Positions 17,406 to 26,126 are shown, counted from the stretch's first letter. The stretch is 64,000 nt of DNA from Streptomyces sp. RPA4-2 (GCF_012273515.2 NZ_CP050975.2:5642001-5706000); one strand, 5' to 3'. Program-made: numbers and translations. Notes: generated by a model from the sequence alone, not told the origin.

Positions 17406-18038
17406 CTATGCCGCTGTCGTACAGCGTTTCGAGGTGCCGGCTGCCGTGGCCAGCCGGCCCAGGGCCTCGTCCTTGTCACAGGGGTGTGCGCCCAGCGCGG
17501 TCTGGCGCGCCACGATCGAGCGTTCGGCGCGCATCAGACGCCAGCCGCGGCGGAGCAGGAATGGGACCGACTTGCGGCCCTCCTTGAGATCCCGCACGAA
17601 GCGCCGGCGGAACGTCGTCACCGGACCGCGGGACAGACACAGCGCGTCGCCCAGCAGGCCGAGTTCACGGCAGCGTTCGACGATCTCGGCGGCGAAGACG
17701 CCCTCCGCGATGAACAGCGGCGTGCGTTCGATGCGCAGCGACTCCGTGCCGGTACGGGCGCTCAGCCCGATGTCGTACACGGGAACGGTCGTACGTCCCG
17801 TACGGCACAGTTCCTCGATCGCGGCGACCGCCGTGTCCGCGTCCCACGACCGCGGGTGGTCCCAGTCGATGTCGGAACTCCCGTCCACCAGCGGCAGGGT
17901 CGGGTCGTCACCCTCCTTGTAGAAGTCGTCCAAGCGCAGCACGGGCAGGCCGGAGTGGGCGGCGACGAGGGACTTGCCCGAGCCGGAGGGGCCACAGAGC
18001 AGCGCGACACGGGTCGGTATCGGGGGAGGGAGACTCAC
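17406..18038 (-). CDS. Uridine kinase-like P-loop protein
   Basis: 210 residues. Walker A GPSGSGKS at residues 16-23, then LRLDDFYKEGDDPTLPLV and DIDWDHPRSWD, which match the nucleoside-binding region of the uridine kinase/phosphoribulokinase family; PVYDIGLSARTG and LFIAEGVFAAE follow the same order. The likely activity is phosphorylation of uridine/cytidine or a related small molecule. GTG start at 18038. Convergent with sigQ across a bidirectional terminator. Confidence 0.85.
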   Translation of the reverse strand: MSLPPPIPTRVALLCGPSGSGKSLVAAHSGLPVLRLDDFYKEGDDPTLPLVDGSSDIDWDHPRSWDADTAVAAIEELCRTGRTTVPVYDIGLSARTGTESLRIERTPLFIAEGVFAAEIVERCRELGLLGDALCLSRGPVTTFRRRFVRDLKEGRKSVPFLLRRGWRLMRAERSIVARQTALGAHPCDKDEALGRLATAAGTSKRCTTAA

Positions 18039-18164
18039 GAGACACCAGTCTGACGCACCGCGCGCGCGGTGCCACCCTGCGGGTCGCCGTTGGAGCGCAC
18101 ATCACACCTCAACTACCCTTCGCATCGAACCGATTACTTTGCGCTGCAGAAGGTGGCACCCGTC

Positions 18165-18710
18165 ATGGCACGACACGCATCAGGCAAGAACCCGACCGCG
18201 CGGCGCGCGCTGCTCGCCCTGGCGACCGCGGGTGCGGCACTCGGGGCGGGCGCGGCCACGGCCGCCGCGGACACGGCCCCGGCCGTCGACGTGATGCGCT
18301 CCCGGCCCGCGTCGGCGGGCAACCTCGACCCGCAGGCGGGCGTGCAGGCGCTCAGCGGCACGCTCGGATACGTCACGGGTCCGCTCGGGAACCTCAAGCC
18401 CAACCCGCTCGCGGGCACCGGCGTGGACCCGCTCGACAACGGGATCGGCACCCAGCTGGCCGACTTCAAGCCGCTGAGCTCGCAGTCCCTGACGCGGCCG
18501 CTGGCGCAGGCGCCGTCGCTGGGCAGTGTGCCGGTGGTGGGGCAGGCGCTGGGGGTGCTGGGGGTGCGTGAGCTTCCCGCGCCCCTCGGGGGGCGCGGGG
18601 AACCCTCTCAGTACGACGAGCCCGACGCGCCCAGTGAACCGGTCGGGTGCCAGACGGTCTTCGTCTCCAGGAAGGCCGTGAGGCGCTCGATGCCGGGCGC
18701 CACCGCGTAG
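18165..18710 (+). CDS. Secreted protein, second member of the 11896 type; 3' end runs into the ALDH gene
   Basis: 181 residues. Signal peptide of about 35 residues (ARRALLALATAGAALGAGAA, cleavage after TAAA or AAA), then low-complexity secreted sequence with GPLGNLKPNPLAGTGVDPLDN and LTRPLAQAPSLGSVPVVGQALG. The last ~50 codons cross a terminator-like hairpin at 18576-18599 and then overlap the convergent aldehyde dehydrogenase gene by 103 bp; that tail is charged and unlike the rest, so an ancestral stop may have been lost. AAGGTGGCACC precedes the ATG. Confidence 0.7.
   Translation: MARHASGKNPTARRALLALATAGAALGAGAATAAADTAPAVDVMRSRPASAGNLDPQAGVQALSGTLGYVTGPLGNLKPNPLAGTGVDPLDNGIGTQLADFKPLSSQSLTRPLAQAPSLGSVPVVGQALGVLGVRELPAPLGGRGEPSQYDEPDAPSEPVGCQTVFVSRKAVRRSMPGATA
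18576..18599. terminator. Hairpin between the secreted-protein and ALDH genes
   Basis: CCCGCGCCCC pairs with GGGGCGCGGG around a TCGG loop. Such GC stems flanked by TTCCCC/GGGGAA are common bidirectional terminators in Streptomyces. It lies inside the open frame of the 18165 gene and 9 bp beyond the stop of the convergent ALDH gene. Confidence 0.7.
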
Positions 18711-19507
18711 TCCACAGGCTGTGGACGCAGAACCCGCTTCAGGTTGTCGGCCGCGGCGATCTCCAGCTCCTTCGCCAGCACGTCGTCCGCGCCCGCGAGG
18801 TCGATCGCGTTGACGTCCTGGTGCGCGGCGAGGGGAGCGGCGATCTCCGCCGTCCTGCCGGAGAGGACGTTGACGACACCGCCCGGGAGGTCGGAGGTCG
18901 CCAGCACCTCGCCGAGCGACAGCGCCGGCAGGGGGGACCTCTCGCTCGCGATCACCACGGCCGTGTTACCGGTCGCGATCACCGGGGCGATCACCGAGAC
19001 CAGGCCCAGGAACGAGGACTCCTGGGGCGCGAGGACGGTGACGACGCCGGTCGGCTCAGGGGTCGACAGGTTGAAGAACGGGCCCGCGACCGGGTTGGCC
19101 CCGCCCACGACCTGGGCGATCTTGTCGGTCCAGCCCGCGTACCAGACCCAGCGGTCGACGGCCGCGTCGACCTGGGCGGCCGCCTTCGACTTCGACAGGC
19201 CCTCCGCGTCCGCGACCTCGCGCGCGAACTGGTCGCGGCGGCCCTCCAGCATCTCGGCGACGCGGTAGAGGATCTGTCCGCGGTTGTACGCGGTCGCGCC
19301 GGACCAGCCGCCGAACGCCTTGCGCGCGGCGACCACCGCGTCACGGGCGTCCTTGCGGCTCGACTGCGGGGCGTTCGCCAGCCACTTGCCCTTCGAGTCC
19401 GTCACCTCGTACACCCGGCCGCTCTCGGAACGCGGGAACTTCCCGCCCACGTACAGCTTGTAGGTCTTGAAGACACTCAGACGCTGCTCTTCGGACTTGT
19501 CAGACAT
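18608..19507 (-). CDS. Short aldehyde dehydrogenase-family protein lacking the catalytic half
   Basis: 299 residues against ~480 for a full enzyme. The N-terminal two thirds align to the NAD-binding part (LYVGGKFPRSESGRVYEV, then RDAVVAARKAFGGWSG, then VTVLAPQESSFLGLVSVIAP, then TGNTAVVIASERSPLPAL), but the sequence ends before any catalytic Cys or the GxCC motif, and the ELGGK Glu region is missing. It overlaps the full-length enzyme gene upstream by 8 bp. Probably a non-catalytic partner or oligomer subunit of that enzyme; the intact frame and coupled start argue against decay. Confidence 0.85.
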   Translation of the reverse strand: MSDKSEEQRLSVFKTYKLYVGGKFPRSESGRVYEVTDSKGKWLANAPQSSRKDARDAVVAARKAFGGWSGATAYNRGQILYRVAEMLEGRRDQFAREVADAEGLSKSKAAAQVDAAVDRWVWYAGWTDKIAQVVGGANPVAGPFFNLSTPEPTGVVTVLAPQESSFLGLVSVIAPVIATGNTAVVIASERSPLPALSLGEVLATSDLPGGVVNVLSGRTAEIAAPLAAHQDVNAIDLAGADDVLAKELEIAAADNLKRVLRPQPVDYAVAPGIERLTAFLETKTVWHPTGSLGASGSSY

Positions 19508-20936
19508 CGAGGTACGCCTCCAGGCCGTGGCGACCGCCCTCGCGGCCGAAGCCCGACTCCTTGTACCCGCCGAACGGCGAGGTCGGGTCGAACTTGTTGA
19601 ACGTGTTGGACCAGATGACGCCCGCGCGCAGCTTGCCGGCGACGGCCAGGATCCGGGAACCCTTCTCCGTCCAGATGCCCGCCGAGAGGCCGTACTGGGA
19701 GTTGTTGGCCTTGGCGACGGCCTCGTCCGGGGTGCGGAAGGTCAGGACCGACAGCACCGGGCCGAAGATCTCGTCGCGGGCGATGGTGTGCGCCTGGGTG
19801 ACGTTGGTGAACAGCGTCGGGGCGAACCAGTATCCGGAGGAGGGCAGTTCGCAGGCCGGGGACCAGCGCTCGGCGCCCTCGGCCGCGCCCTGCTCGACGA
19901 GCGAGGTGATACGGGCCAGCTGCTCGGCGGAGTTGATCGCGCCGATGTCGGTGTTCTTGTCGAGCGGGTCGCCCAGCCGCAGGGTGGAGAGCCTGCGCTT
20001 CAGCGAGTCCAGCAGCTCGTCCTGGATCGACTCCTGGACGAGGAGCCGGCTGCCCGCGCAGCAGACCTGGCCCTGGTTGAAGAAGATCCCGGTGACGATC
20101 CCCTCGACCGCCTGGTCGATGGGGGCGTCGTCGAAGACGATGTTCGCGCCCTTGCCGCCCAGTTCGAGCGTGACCTTCTTGTCGGTGCCGGCCACCTGGC
20201 GGGCGATCGCCTTGCCGACGGCGGTGGAGCCGGTGAACGCCACCTTGTTCACGTCCGGGTGCTCGACGAGGGCCGCGCCCGCGTCGCCGTACCCGGGAAG
20301 GATGTTGACGACGCCCTTGGGCAGGCCCGCCTGGCGGCAGATGTCCGCGAAGAACAGCGCCGACAGGGGAGTGGTCTCGGCGGGCTTGAGGACGACCGTG
20401 TTGCCGGTCGCCAGCGCCGGGGCGATCTTCCACGCCAGCATCAGCAGCGGGAAGTTCCAGGGGATGACCTGGCCGGCCACGCCCAGCGGACGCGGGTTCG
20501 CGCCGAAGCCTGCGTGGTCGAGCTTGTCGGCCCAGCCCGCGTAGTAGAAGAAGTGCGCGGCGACCAGGGGGAGGTCCGCGTCGCGGGTCTCCTTGATGGG
20601 CTTCCCGTTGTCCAGCGTCTCCAGGACGGCGAGCTCGCGGGAGCGCTCCTGGATGATGCGGGCGATGCGGAAGAGGTACTTGGCGCGCTCGGAACCGGGC
20701 AGCGCCGACCACTTCTCGAAGGCCCTGCGGGCCGCCTTCACGGCGCGGTCGACGTCCTCGGCGCCCGCCCGGGCGACCTCGGAGAGGACCTCCTCCGTGC
20801 TGGGGCTGACGGTCTTGAAGACCTTGCCGTCCGCCGCCTCGGTGAACTCACCGTCGATGAACAGGCCGTACGAGGGGGCGATGTCGACGACCGAGCGCGA
20901 CTCGGGCGCCGGTGCGTACTCGAATGCAGATGCCAT
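19500..20936 (-). CDS. NAD(P)-dependent aldehyde dehydrogenase
   Basis: 478 residues, full length. Shows PWNFPLLMLAWKIAPALATG, KPAETTPLSAL, the cofactor motif FTGSTAVGK, catalytic Glu in LELGGKGANIV and catalytic Cys in NQGQVCCAGSRL, and the C-terminal PFGGYKESGFGREGG. Its start is 5 bp downstream of the deoC stop, so deoC, this gene and the short ALDH form one operon; acetaldehyde released by DeoC is the natural candidate substrate (inference). Confidence 0.93.
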   Translation of the reverse strand: MASAFEYAPAPESRSVVDIAPSYGLFIDGEFTEAADGKVFKTVSPSTEEVLSEVARAGAEDVDRAVKAARRAFEKWSALPGSERAKYLFRIARIIQERSRELAVLETLDNGKPIKETRDADLPLVAAHFFYYAGWADKLDHAGFGANPRPLGVAGQVIPWNFPLLMLAWKIAPALATGNTVVLKPAETTPLSALFFADICRQAGLPKGVVNILPGYGDAGAALVEHPDVNKVAFTGSTAVGKAIARQVAGTDKKVTLELGGKGANIVFDDAPIDQAVEGIVTGIFFNQGQVCCAGSRLLVQESIQDELLDSLKRRLSTLRLGDPLDKNTDIGAINSAEQLARITSLVEQGAAEGAERWSPACELPSSGYWFAPTLFTNVTQAHTIARDEIFGPVLSVLTFRTPDEAVAKANNSQYGLSAGIWTEKGSRILAVAGKLRAGVIWSNTFNKFDPTSPFGGYKESGFGREGGRHGLEAYLDV

Positions 20937-20941
20937 GGTGA

Positions 20942-21937
20942 TCAGTCCACCGTCACGTAGTCGGGGCCGGAGTAGCGGCCGGTGGCCAGCTTCTGACGCT
21001 GCATCAGCAGGTCGTTCAGGAGCGAGGACGCGCCGAAGCGGAACCAGTGGTTGTCCAGCCAGTCCTCGCCCGCGGTCTCGTTCACCAGGACCAGGAACTT
21101 GACGGCGTCCTTGGTGGTGCGGATACCACCGGCCGGCTTCACGCCGACCTGGACACCGGTCTGCGCGCGGAAGTCGCGGACCGCCTCCAGCATGAGCAGC
21201 GTGTTCGACGGCGTCGCGTTGACGGCCACCTTGCCGGTGGAGGTCTTGATGAAGTCCGCGCCGGCCAGCATGCCGAGCCAGGAGGCCCGCCGGATGTTGT
21301 CGTACGTCGACAGCTCGCCGGTCTCGAAGATGACCTTCAGACGGGCGGCGCCCGAGGCCTCCTTCACCGCGACGATCTCGTCGTACACCTTCAGGTAGTG
21401 GCCCGCGAGGAACGCCCCGCGGTCGATGACCATGTCGATCTCGTCGGCGCCCGCGGCGACGGCGTCCCGCACGTCGGCCAGCTTCACGCCGAGCGCGGCG
21501 CGGCCCGCCGGGAAGGCGGTGGCCACGGAGGCGACCTTCACGCCGGAGCCGGCCACGGCCTCCTTGGCGGTGGCCACCATGTCGGGATAGACGCAGACCG
21601 CGGCCGTGGCGGGCGCCGTGCGGTCGGTCGGGTCCGGGTGGACCGCCTTGACGCCGAGCGCCCGGACCTTGCCCGGGGTGTCCGCGCCTTCCAGCGTCGT
21701 CAGGTCGACCATCGAGATGGCGAGGTCGATCGCGTACGCCTTCGCGGTCGTCTTGATGGAACGGGTGCCGAGCGAGGCGGCGCGCGCCTCCAGGCCGACC
21801 GCGTCGACGCCGGGCAACCCGTGCAGGAAGCGGCGCAGGGTGCTGTCGGACGCGGTCACATCGCCGAGTGCGTGGGTGGGGGCACCACCCTGCTCGAGCG
21901 ATGTCGAGTGCTTGGGGGAGGGTGCAGTGGTGGGCAT
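20942..21937 (-). CDS. deoC: Deoxyribose-phosphate aldolase
   Basis: 331 residues. Cleaves 2-deoxyribose 5-phosphate to acetaldehyde and glyceraldehyde 3-phosphate. Class I aldolase pattern: EIDMVIDRGAFLAG, KVIFETGEL and the Schiff-base Lys in ADFIKTSTGK, then GVKPAGGIRTT. About 30-40 residues longer at the N-terminus than the 220-260-residue bacterial enzymes and of the long actinobacterial/eukaryotic type. A candidate promoter TGTACA-N17-TATGCT places the transcription start only ~6 nt from the ATG; the shared palindrome sits in its spacer. Confidence 0.95.
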   Translation of the reverse strand: MPTTAPSPKHSTSLEQGGAPTHALGDVTASDSTLRRFLHGLPGVDAVGLEARAASLGTRSIKTTAKAYAIDLAISMVDLTTLEGADTPGKVRALGVKAVHPDPTDRTAPATAAVCVYPDMVATAKEAVAGSGVKVASVATAFPAGRAALGVKLADVRDAVAAGADEIDMVIDRGAFLAGHYLKVYDEIVAVKEASGAARLKVIFETGELSTYDNIRRASWLGMLAGADFIKTSTGKVAVNATPSNTLLMLEAVRDFRAQTGVQVGVKPAGGIRTTKDAVKFLVLVNETAGEDWLDNHWFRFGASSLLNDLLMQRQKLATGRYSGPDYVTVD

Positions 21938-21956
21938 GGTCACCACCCGAGCATAT

Positions 21957-21968
21957 CTACGCGCGTAG
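21957..21968. promoter_or_regulatory. Operator-like palindrome CTACGCGCGTAG in the deoC promoter
   Basis: Same 12 bp as at add and PNP. On the minus strand it lies within the 17-bp spacer between -35 TGTACA (21978-21973) and -10 TATGCT (21955-21950), where a bound repressor would block RNA polymerase. Confidence 0.8.
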
Positions 21969-22070
21969 CGGCTGTACAGCCCCGGGGGTGGGTGTGGAAG
22001 GGACCGGGGGAACCGGCGAGGCGTCGGGGGCGGGGGAGACCGGCGCGAGCCGTCGGGCAGAATCGGGGGC

Positions 22071-22700
22071 ATGACGACGCCCGATCACCAGCCACCTCCG
22101 CCGGACGCCCCGCGCCCCGAGTCGAGGGACCGGATCTACCGGTCACCCGCCGGCCTCGCGGGCGGCGTCCTGCTGCTCGCCATCATCGGCTGGCTCGGCA
22201 TCGACGCGCTGGTCTCGGCACACGGGCGCACCCCGTGGCTGACGCTCGCCGCGATGATCCTGCTGGTTCCGCTGGTGAGCGCCTTCACGCTGCGCCCGGC
22301 CGTCTACGCGAACGAGGACCGGCTGCGCGTCCGCAACCCGTTCCGCGTCATCGTGCTGCCCTGGGGCGCGATCGCCTCGCTGCGCTCCGGCTACTCCAAC
22401 GAGGTCGTCACCACGGACGGCACCAAGTACCAGCTGTGGGCGATCCCCGTCTCGCTGCGCTCCCGCAAGCGCGTGGCCAGGCGGCAGGCGCGGGGGGCCG
22501 ACAGGCGCGGGCGGCTGGCCCCGGCAGCGCCCGCGCGCGCCCAGGCCGACCAGGCCATGGACGACCTGCGCGAGCTCGCCGAGGCGCACCCGGCCACGGA
22601 AGGGGTGCAGGGCGCGGTGAGCGTGCGCTGGGCGTACGAGGTCATGGGTCCCGCGCTCGCGGGCGCCGTGGTGCTGGCGATCCTGCTCGCGGTGGGGTGA
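22071..22700 (+). CDS. PH-domain membrane protein
   Basis: 209 residues. Two membrane segments at about 28-46 (AGLAGGVLLLAIIGWLGI) and 57-75, then a PH-like strand region (LRPAVYANEDRLRVRNPFR, then VLPWGAIASLRSGYSNEVVT, then YQLWAIPVSLRSRKR), a basic linker and a C-terminal membrane segment at about 190-207. This layout is common among small actinobacterial bacterial-PH proteins of unknown function. Divergent from the deoC operon with 133 bp between starts. Confidence 0.75.
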   Translation: MTTPDHQPPPPDAPRPESRDRIYRSPAGLAGGVLLLAIIGWLGIDALVSAHGRTPWLTLAAMILLVPLVSAFTLRPAVYANEDRLRVRNPFRVIVLPWGAIASLRSGYSNEVVTTDGTKYQLWAIPVSLRSRKRVARRQARGADRRGRLAPAAPARAQADQAMDDLRELAEAHPATEGVQGAVSVRWAYEVMGPALAGAVVLAILLAVG

Positions 22701-22830
22701 CGACGCCACCGCGGTGCAGGGTGCACGGGCGGCCGTTCGCGGGGGTGAGCGAGGGGTGGTGTTCCGGCACGGCACCTCGCCGCGTGGCCGGATCACCGAG
22801 TGCGCGCGGCCGGTATGTCACGGACGGCGT

Positions 22831-23189
22831 TCAGGGCGCGCTCGGCCACACCAGGACCATGTACGCGCCGCAGTACGCCGCCGCGTCGAGTCGGTGACGA
22901 GTACCTCCCGCATCCGCCGCGGGGTCTCGGCGCCGCCGTCCCACTCGTTGTGCCACCGGCTCTGGACGGTGAGGCTGCCGTCCCAGCGGCCGAGCGGCGA
23001 CCCCACCCGGCCGACGTACGCGAGCCGGCCCGCGGGGGCGAGGACGGCGGCCACGGGGGCCCGGGAGGAGAAGCGGTGGCGCAGGCCGAGCAGGGCCGTG
23101 ACGGTGACGGCGACCGCGACCGCGATGCCGGTGGGACGGGTCAGGCCGGCCTCCGCTTCCCGGGCTCCTGGGGCTCGGCGGTGCGCCAC
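22831..23189 (-). pseudogene. Frameshifted small membrane-protein gene
   Basis: From GTG 23189 (preceded by GAGGAAC) the frame encodes a hydrophobic segment (IAVAVAVTVTALLGL) and continues with very high third-position G+C through WHNEWDGGAETPRRMRE to VLVTDS. At about 22885-22892 the coding signal jumps by -1 to a frame ending DAAAYCGAYMVLVWPSAP and a stop at 22831. The unshifted frame instead becomes Arg-rich and ends at 22818. Either a one-base deletion or a sequencing error; function unknown. The rest of the gene-free stretch 22701-23382 shows nothing beyond this and a terminator hairpin. Confidence 0.5.
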
Positions 23190-23341
23190 CGGTAACCGTT
23201 CCTCGGTCGGGTGGCGGCGCACGGGAGCGCTGCGTCGAGTGCCGGGCGGAAATCACCCGTGAGGGCGGTAGAAGCGTGGTGCGGGGTCGTCGGCGGGCCT
23301 GCCCGGTCCTGGCGCCGTGGGCCCGCCCCGCCCTGCTCCAT

Positions 23342-23370
23342 GGGCCCACCGGGTCCCGCCCGGTGGGCCC
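23342..23370. terminator. Terminator hairpin downstream of the phosphosugar mutase gene
   Basis: Perfect 12-bp stem (23342-23353 with 23359-23370) around TCCCG, 12 bp beyond the stop of the minus-strand mutase gene. No T-run. Confidence 0.75.
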
Positions 23371-23382
23371 GCGGGGCGGGCG

Positions 23383-25020
23383 TCAGATGCCGGCCGCCGC
23401 CGACAGGTCGCGCTTGATGGCCGTGAGCAGCTCGGCGGCCTTGGCGTGGGCCGTGGCGAGTCCGGCGTGCGAGCCGACCGGGACCACGACCTCCAGGTAG
23501 CACTTCAGCTTCGGCTCCGTGCCGCTGGGGCGGACGATGACACGGGCGCCGTCCAGCGTGTAGCGCAGACCGTCCGTGGGCGGGAGCCTGTCCGTGCCCA
23601 GGGTGAGGTCCTCGGCCCGGGTGATGGGCAGGCCCGCCAGCCGGGTCGGCGGCTGTTCGCGCAGGCTGCGCATGGCGTTCGCGATCACCGAGAGGTCCTC
23701 GACACGGACGGAGAGCTGGTCCGTGGCGTGCAGGCCGTGCTCCACGGCGATGTCGTCGAGCAGGTCCAGCAGGGTGCGGCCGTCCTCCTTGAGCTGGGAG
23801 GCGAGCTCCGTGATCAGGAGGGCGGCGGTGATGCCGTCCTTGTCGCGCACCCCCTCGGGGTCGACGCAGTAGCCGAGCGCCTCCTCGTAGCCGTAGCGCA
23901 GGTCCTCCACGCGGGCGATCCACTTGAAGCCGGTCAGGGTCTCCTCGTACGCCAGACCCGCCTTCTCGGCGATCCGGCCGAGCAGGGAGGAGGAGACGAT
24001 CGACTCGGCGAAGGTGCCGCGGACTCCGCGGCCGACCAGGTGCCGGGCGAGCAGCGCGCCGACCTCGTCGCCGCGCAGCATCCGCCAGTCCGCGCCGTCC
24101 CGGCCCTTCACGGCCACCGCGCAGCGGTCCGCGTCGGGGTCGTTGGCGATGATCAGGTCGGGGTCCGTCTCACGGGCCTTCGCGAAGGCGAGGTCCATCG
24201 CGCCGGGCTCTTCCGGGTTCGGGAAGGCGACGGTGGGGAAGTCCGGGTCCGGTTCGGCCTGTTCGGCGACCAGCACGGGGGCGGGGAAGCCGGCGCGGTC
24301 GAACGCGGCGAGCAGGACGTCCTTGCCGACGCCGTGCATCGCCGTGTAGACGGTGCGGGCGGTGCGCGGGGAGCCCTCGGCGAGTACGGCGTCGGTACGG
24401 GCCAGGTAGGCGTTCAGGACGCCCTCGTCGAGGGTCTCCCAGCCGCTGTCCGGGCGCGGCACGGTGTCCAGGCGGGTGACGGCGTCGATCTCGGCCGCGA
24501 TCCCGGCGTCCGCCGGGGGGACGATCTGGGAGCCGTCGCCGAGGTACACCTTGTAGCCGTTGTCGCGGGGCGGGTTGTGGCTGGCGGTGACCTCGACGCC
24601 CGCCACGGCGCCGAGGTGCCGTATGGCGTAGGCCAGGACGGGTGTGGGGAGGGGACGGGGGAGCACGGCGGCCCGCAGGCCCGCGCCCGTCATCACCGCG
24701 GCGGTGTCGCGGGCGAAGTCGGCGGACTTGTGGCGGGCGTCGTAGCCGATGACGACGAGACCGCCGGCCTCGCCCTTGGCCTTGAGGTACGTGGCCAGAC
24801 CGGCGGCGGCGCGGATGACCACCGCGCGGTTCATGCGCATCGGGCCCGCGCCGAGTTCGCCCCGCAGGCCCGCGGTGCCGAACTGGAGGGTGCCGCTGAA
24901 GCGTGCGGTGAGCTCGGCGACGTCCTGGGCGTCGATGAGCTTGGCGAGTTCCTCACGGGTCTCCGCGTCGGGGTCCTCGGCCAGCCACGCCTCGGCCCGT
25001 GCGATGAGTTCGTCCTGCAC
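23383..25020 (-). CDS. Phospho-sugar mutase of the PGM2/phosphopentomutase type
   Basis: 545 residues, the length of the PGM2-like branch of alpha-D-phosphohexomutases. Active-site Ser loop TASHNPPRDNGYK, metal loop DPDADRCAV, sugar loop GEEVG-like RGDEVGALLARH, and phosphate-binding RPSGTEPKLKCYLE near the C-terminus. Usually annotated phosphomannomutase, but PGM2-type enzymes include phosphopentomutases; lying between deoC and PNP, with no deoB visible, it may convert (deoxy)ribose 1-phosphate to the 5-phosphate. GTG 25020 has AGAGAGGT upstream. The 256 bp before it (25021-25276) hold only GC-rich intergenic sequence. Confidence 0.88.
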   Translation of the reverse strand: MQDELIARAEAWLAEDPDAETREELAKLIDAQDVAELTARFSGTLQFGTAGLRGELGAGPMRMNRAVVIRAAAGLATYLKAKGEAGGLVVIGYDARHKSADFARDTAAVMTGAGLRAAVLPRPLPTPVLAYAIRHLGAVAGVEVTASHNPPRDNGYKVYLGDGSQIVPPADAGIAAEIDAVTRLDTVPRPDSGWETLDEGVLNAYLARTDAVLAEGSPRTARTVYTAMHGVGKDVLLAAFDRAGFPAPVLVAEQAEPDPDFPTVAFPNPEEPGAMDLAFAKARETDPDLIIANDPDADRCAVAVKGRDGADWRMLRGDEVGALLARHLVGRGVRGTFAESIVSSSLLGRIAEKAGLAYEETLTGFKWIARVEDLRYGYEEALGYCVDPEGVRDKDGITAALLITELASQLKEDGRTLLDLLDDIAVEHGLHATDQLSVRVEDLSVIANAMRSLREQPPTRLAGLPITRAEDLTLGTDRLPPTDGLRYTLDGARVIVRPSGTEPKLKCYLEVVVPVGSHAGLATAHAKAAELLTAIKRDLSAAAGI

Positions 25021-25276
25021 GTCGGGTGTACCTCTCTGTCTGTGGTGCCTTGCTGTATACCCGGCCGCGGTGGGCTTACCGCACCCCCGCCGTTCCTGCC
25101 GGTCCGCCCCTACCGGTCCCGTCCTCGGGGCTGCCGCCCCGGACCCCGCCTCCGCCTGGACGGCCGTCCTCGAACGCCGGACGGGCCGGGTCACCTGGGG
25201 GCGCGGGGAACCGCGCGACCCGTCCCCACCCACCCGCGGCCGTACGGCGACACCGGGGGACCGGAGCGCGCGATCC

Positions 25277-26101
25277 CTACAGCCGGTCCAGGACCTGGGT
25301 GAGCAGCGCTCCCATACGGGTCGCGGAGTCACGGCCCGCCTGGAGGACCTCCTCGTGGTTCAGCGGCTCGCCCGTCATACCTGCGGCGAGGTTGGTGACG
25401 AGGGAGATGCCCAGCACCTCCGCCCCGGCCTCGCGCGCGGCGATGGCCTCGAGCACCGTCGACATGCCGACGAGGTCCGCCCCGATGGTGCGGGCCATCC
25501 GGATCTCGGCGGGCGTCTCGTAGTGCGGCCCGGTGAACTGCGCGTAGACGCCCTCCTCCAGGCTGGGGTCCACCTCCTTGCAGAGGGCGCGCAGACGCGG
25601 GGAGTAGAGGTCGGTGAGGTCGACGAAGTTCGCCCCGACGATGGGGGAGGTCGCCGTCAGGTTGATGTGGTCGCTGATCAGCACCGGCTGACCGGGACGC
25701 ATGTCCGCGCGCAGGCCACCGCAGCCGTTGGTGAGCACGAGGGTCTTGCAGCCGGCGGCGACGGCCGTACGGACACCGTGCGCGACGGCGGCGACCCCGC
25801 GGCCCTCGTAGTAGTGGGTGCGGCCCAGGAAGACCAGGGCCCGCTTGTCGCCGATCAGGTACGAGCGGACCTTGCCGCCGTGGCCCTCGACCGCGGGCGG
25901 GGGGAACCCGGGCAGCTCGGTGACCTGGAACTCGGCCTCGGGGGTGCCGAGGGCGTCCGCGGCCGGAGCCCAGCCGGAGCCCATCACGAGCGCGACGTCG
26001 TGGGTCTCGGCGCCCGTGAGCTCCCGCAGGCGGGTGGCGGCGGCGTCGGCAGCGGCGTAGGGGTCGCCCTGGATGTCGTCCGGAAGAAGAGATGCGTTCA
26101 C
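25277..26101 (-). CDS. Purine nucleoside phosphorylase
   Basis: 274 residues from GTG 26101 ([14 protein letters not shown]). Trimeric class PNP: phosphate-binding [25 protein letters not shown], the base-site stretch [19 protein letters not shown], and [17 protein letters not shown]. Converts inosine/guanosine or their deoxy forms to base plus (deoxy)ribose 1-phosphate. An ATG two codons earlier (26107) overlaps the candidate -10 TACCCT; with that -10 the transcript would begin at 26102, so the GTG start is essentially leaderless. Follows the shared palindrome. Confidence 0.93.
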   Translation of the reverse strand: MNASLLPDDIQGDPYAAADAAATRLRELTGAETHDVALVMGSGWAPAADALGTPEAEFQVTELPGFPPPAVEGHGGKVRSYLIGDKRALVFLGRTHYYEGRGVAAVAHGVRTAVAAGCKTLVLTNGCGGLRADMRPGQPVLISDHINLTATSPIVGANFVDLTDLYSPRLRALCKEVDPSLEEGVYAQFTGPHYETPAEIRMARTIGADLVGMSTVLEAIAAREAGAEVLGISLVTNLAAGMTGEPLNHEEVLQAGRDSATRMGALLTQVLDRL

Positions 26102-26126
26102 GCGCATGAGGGTAGCCGGTCCGGGC

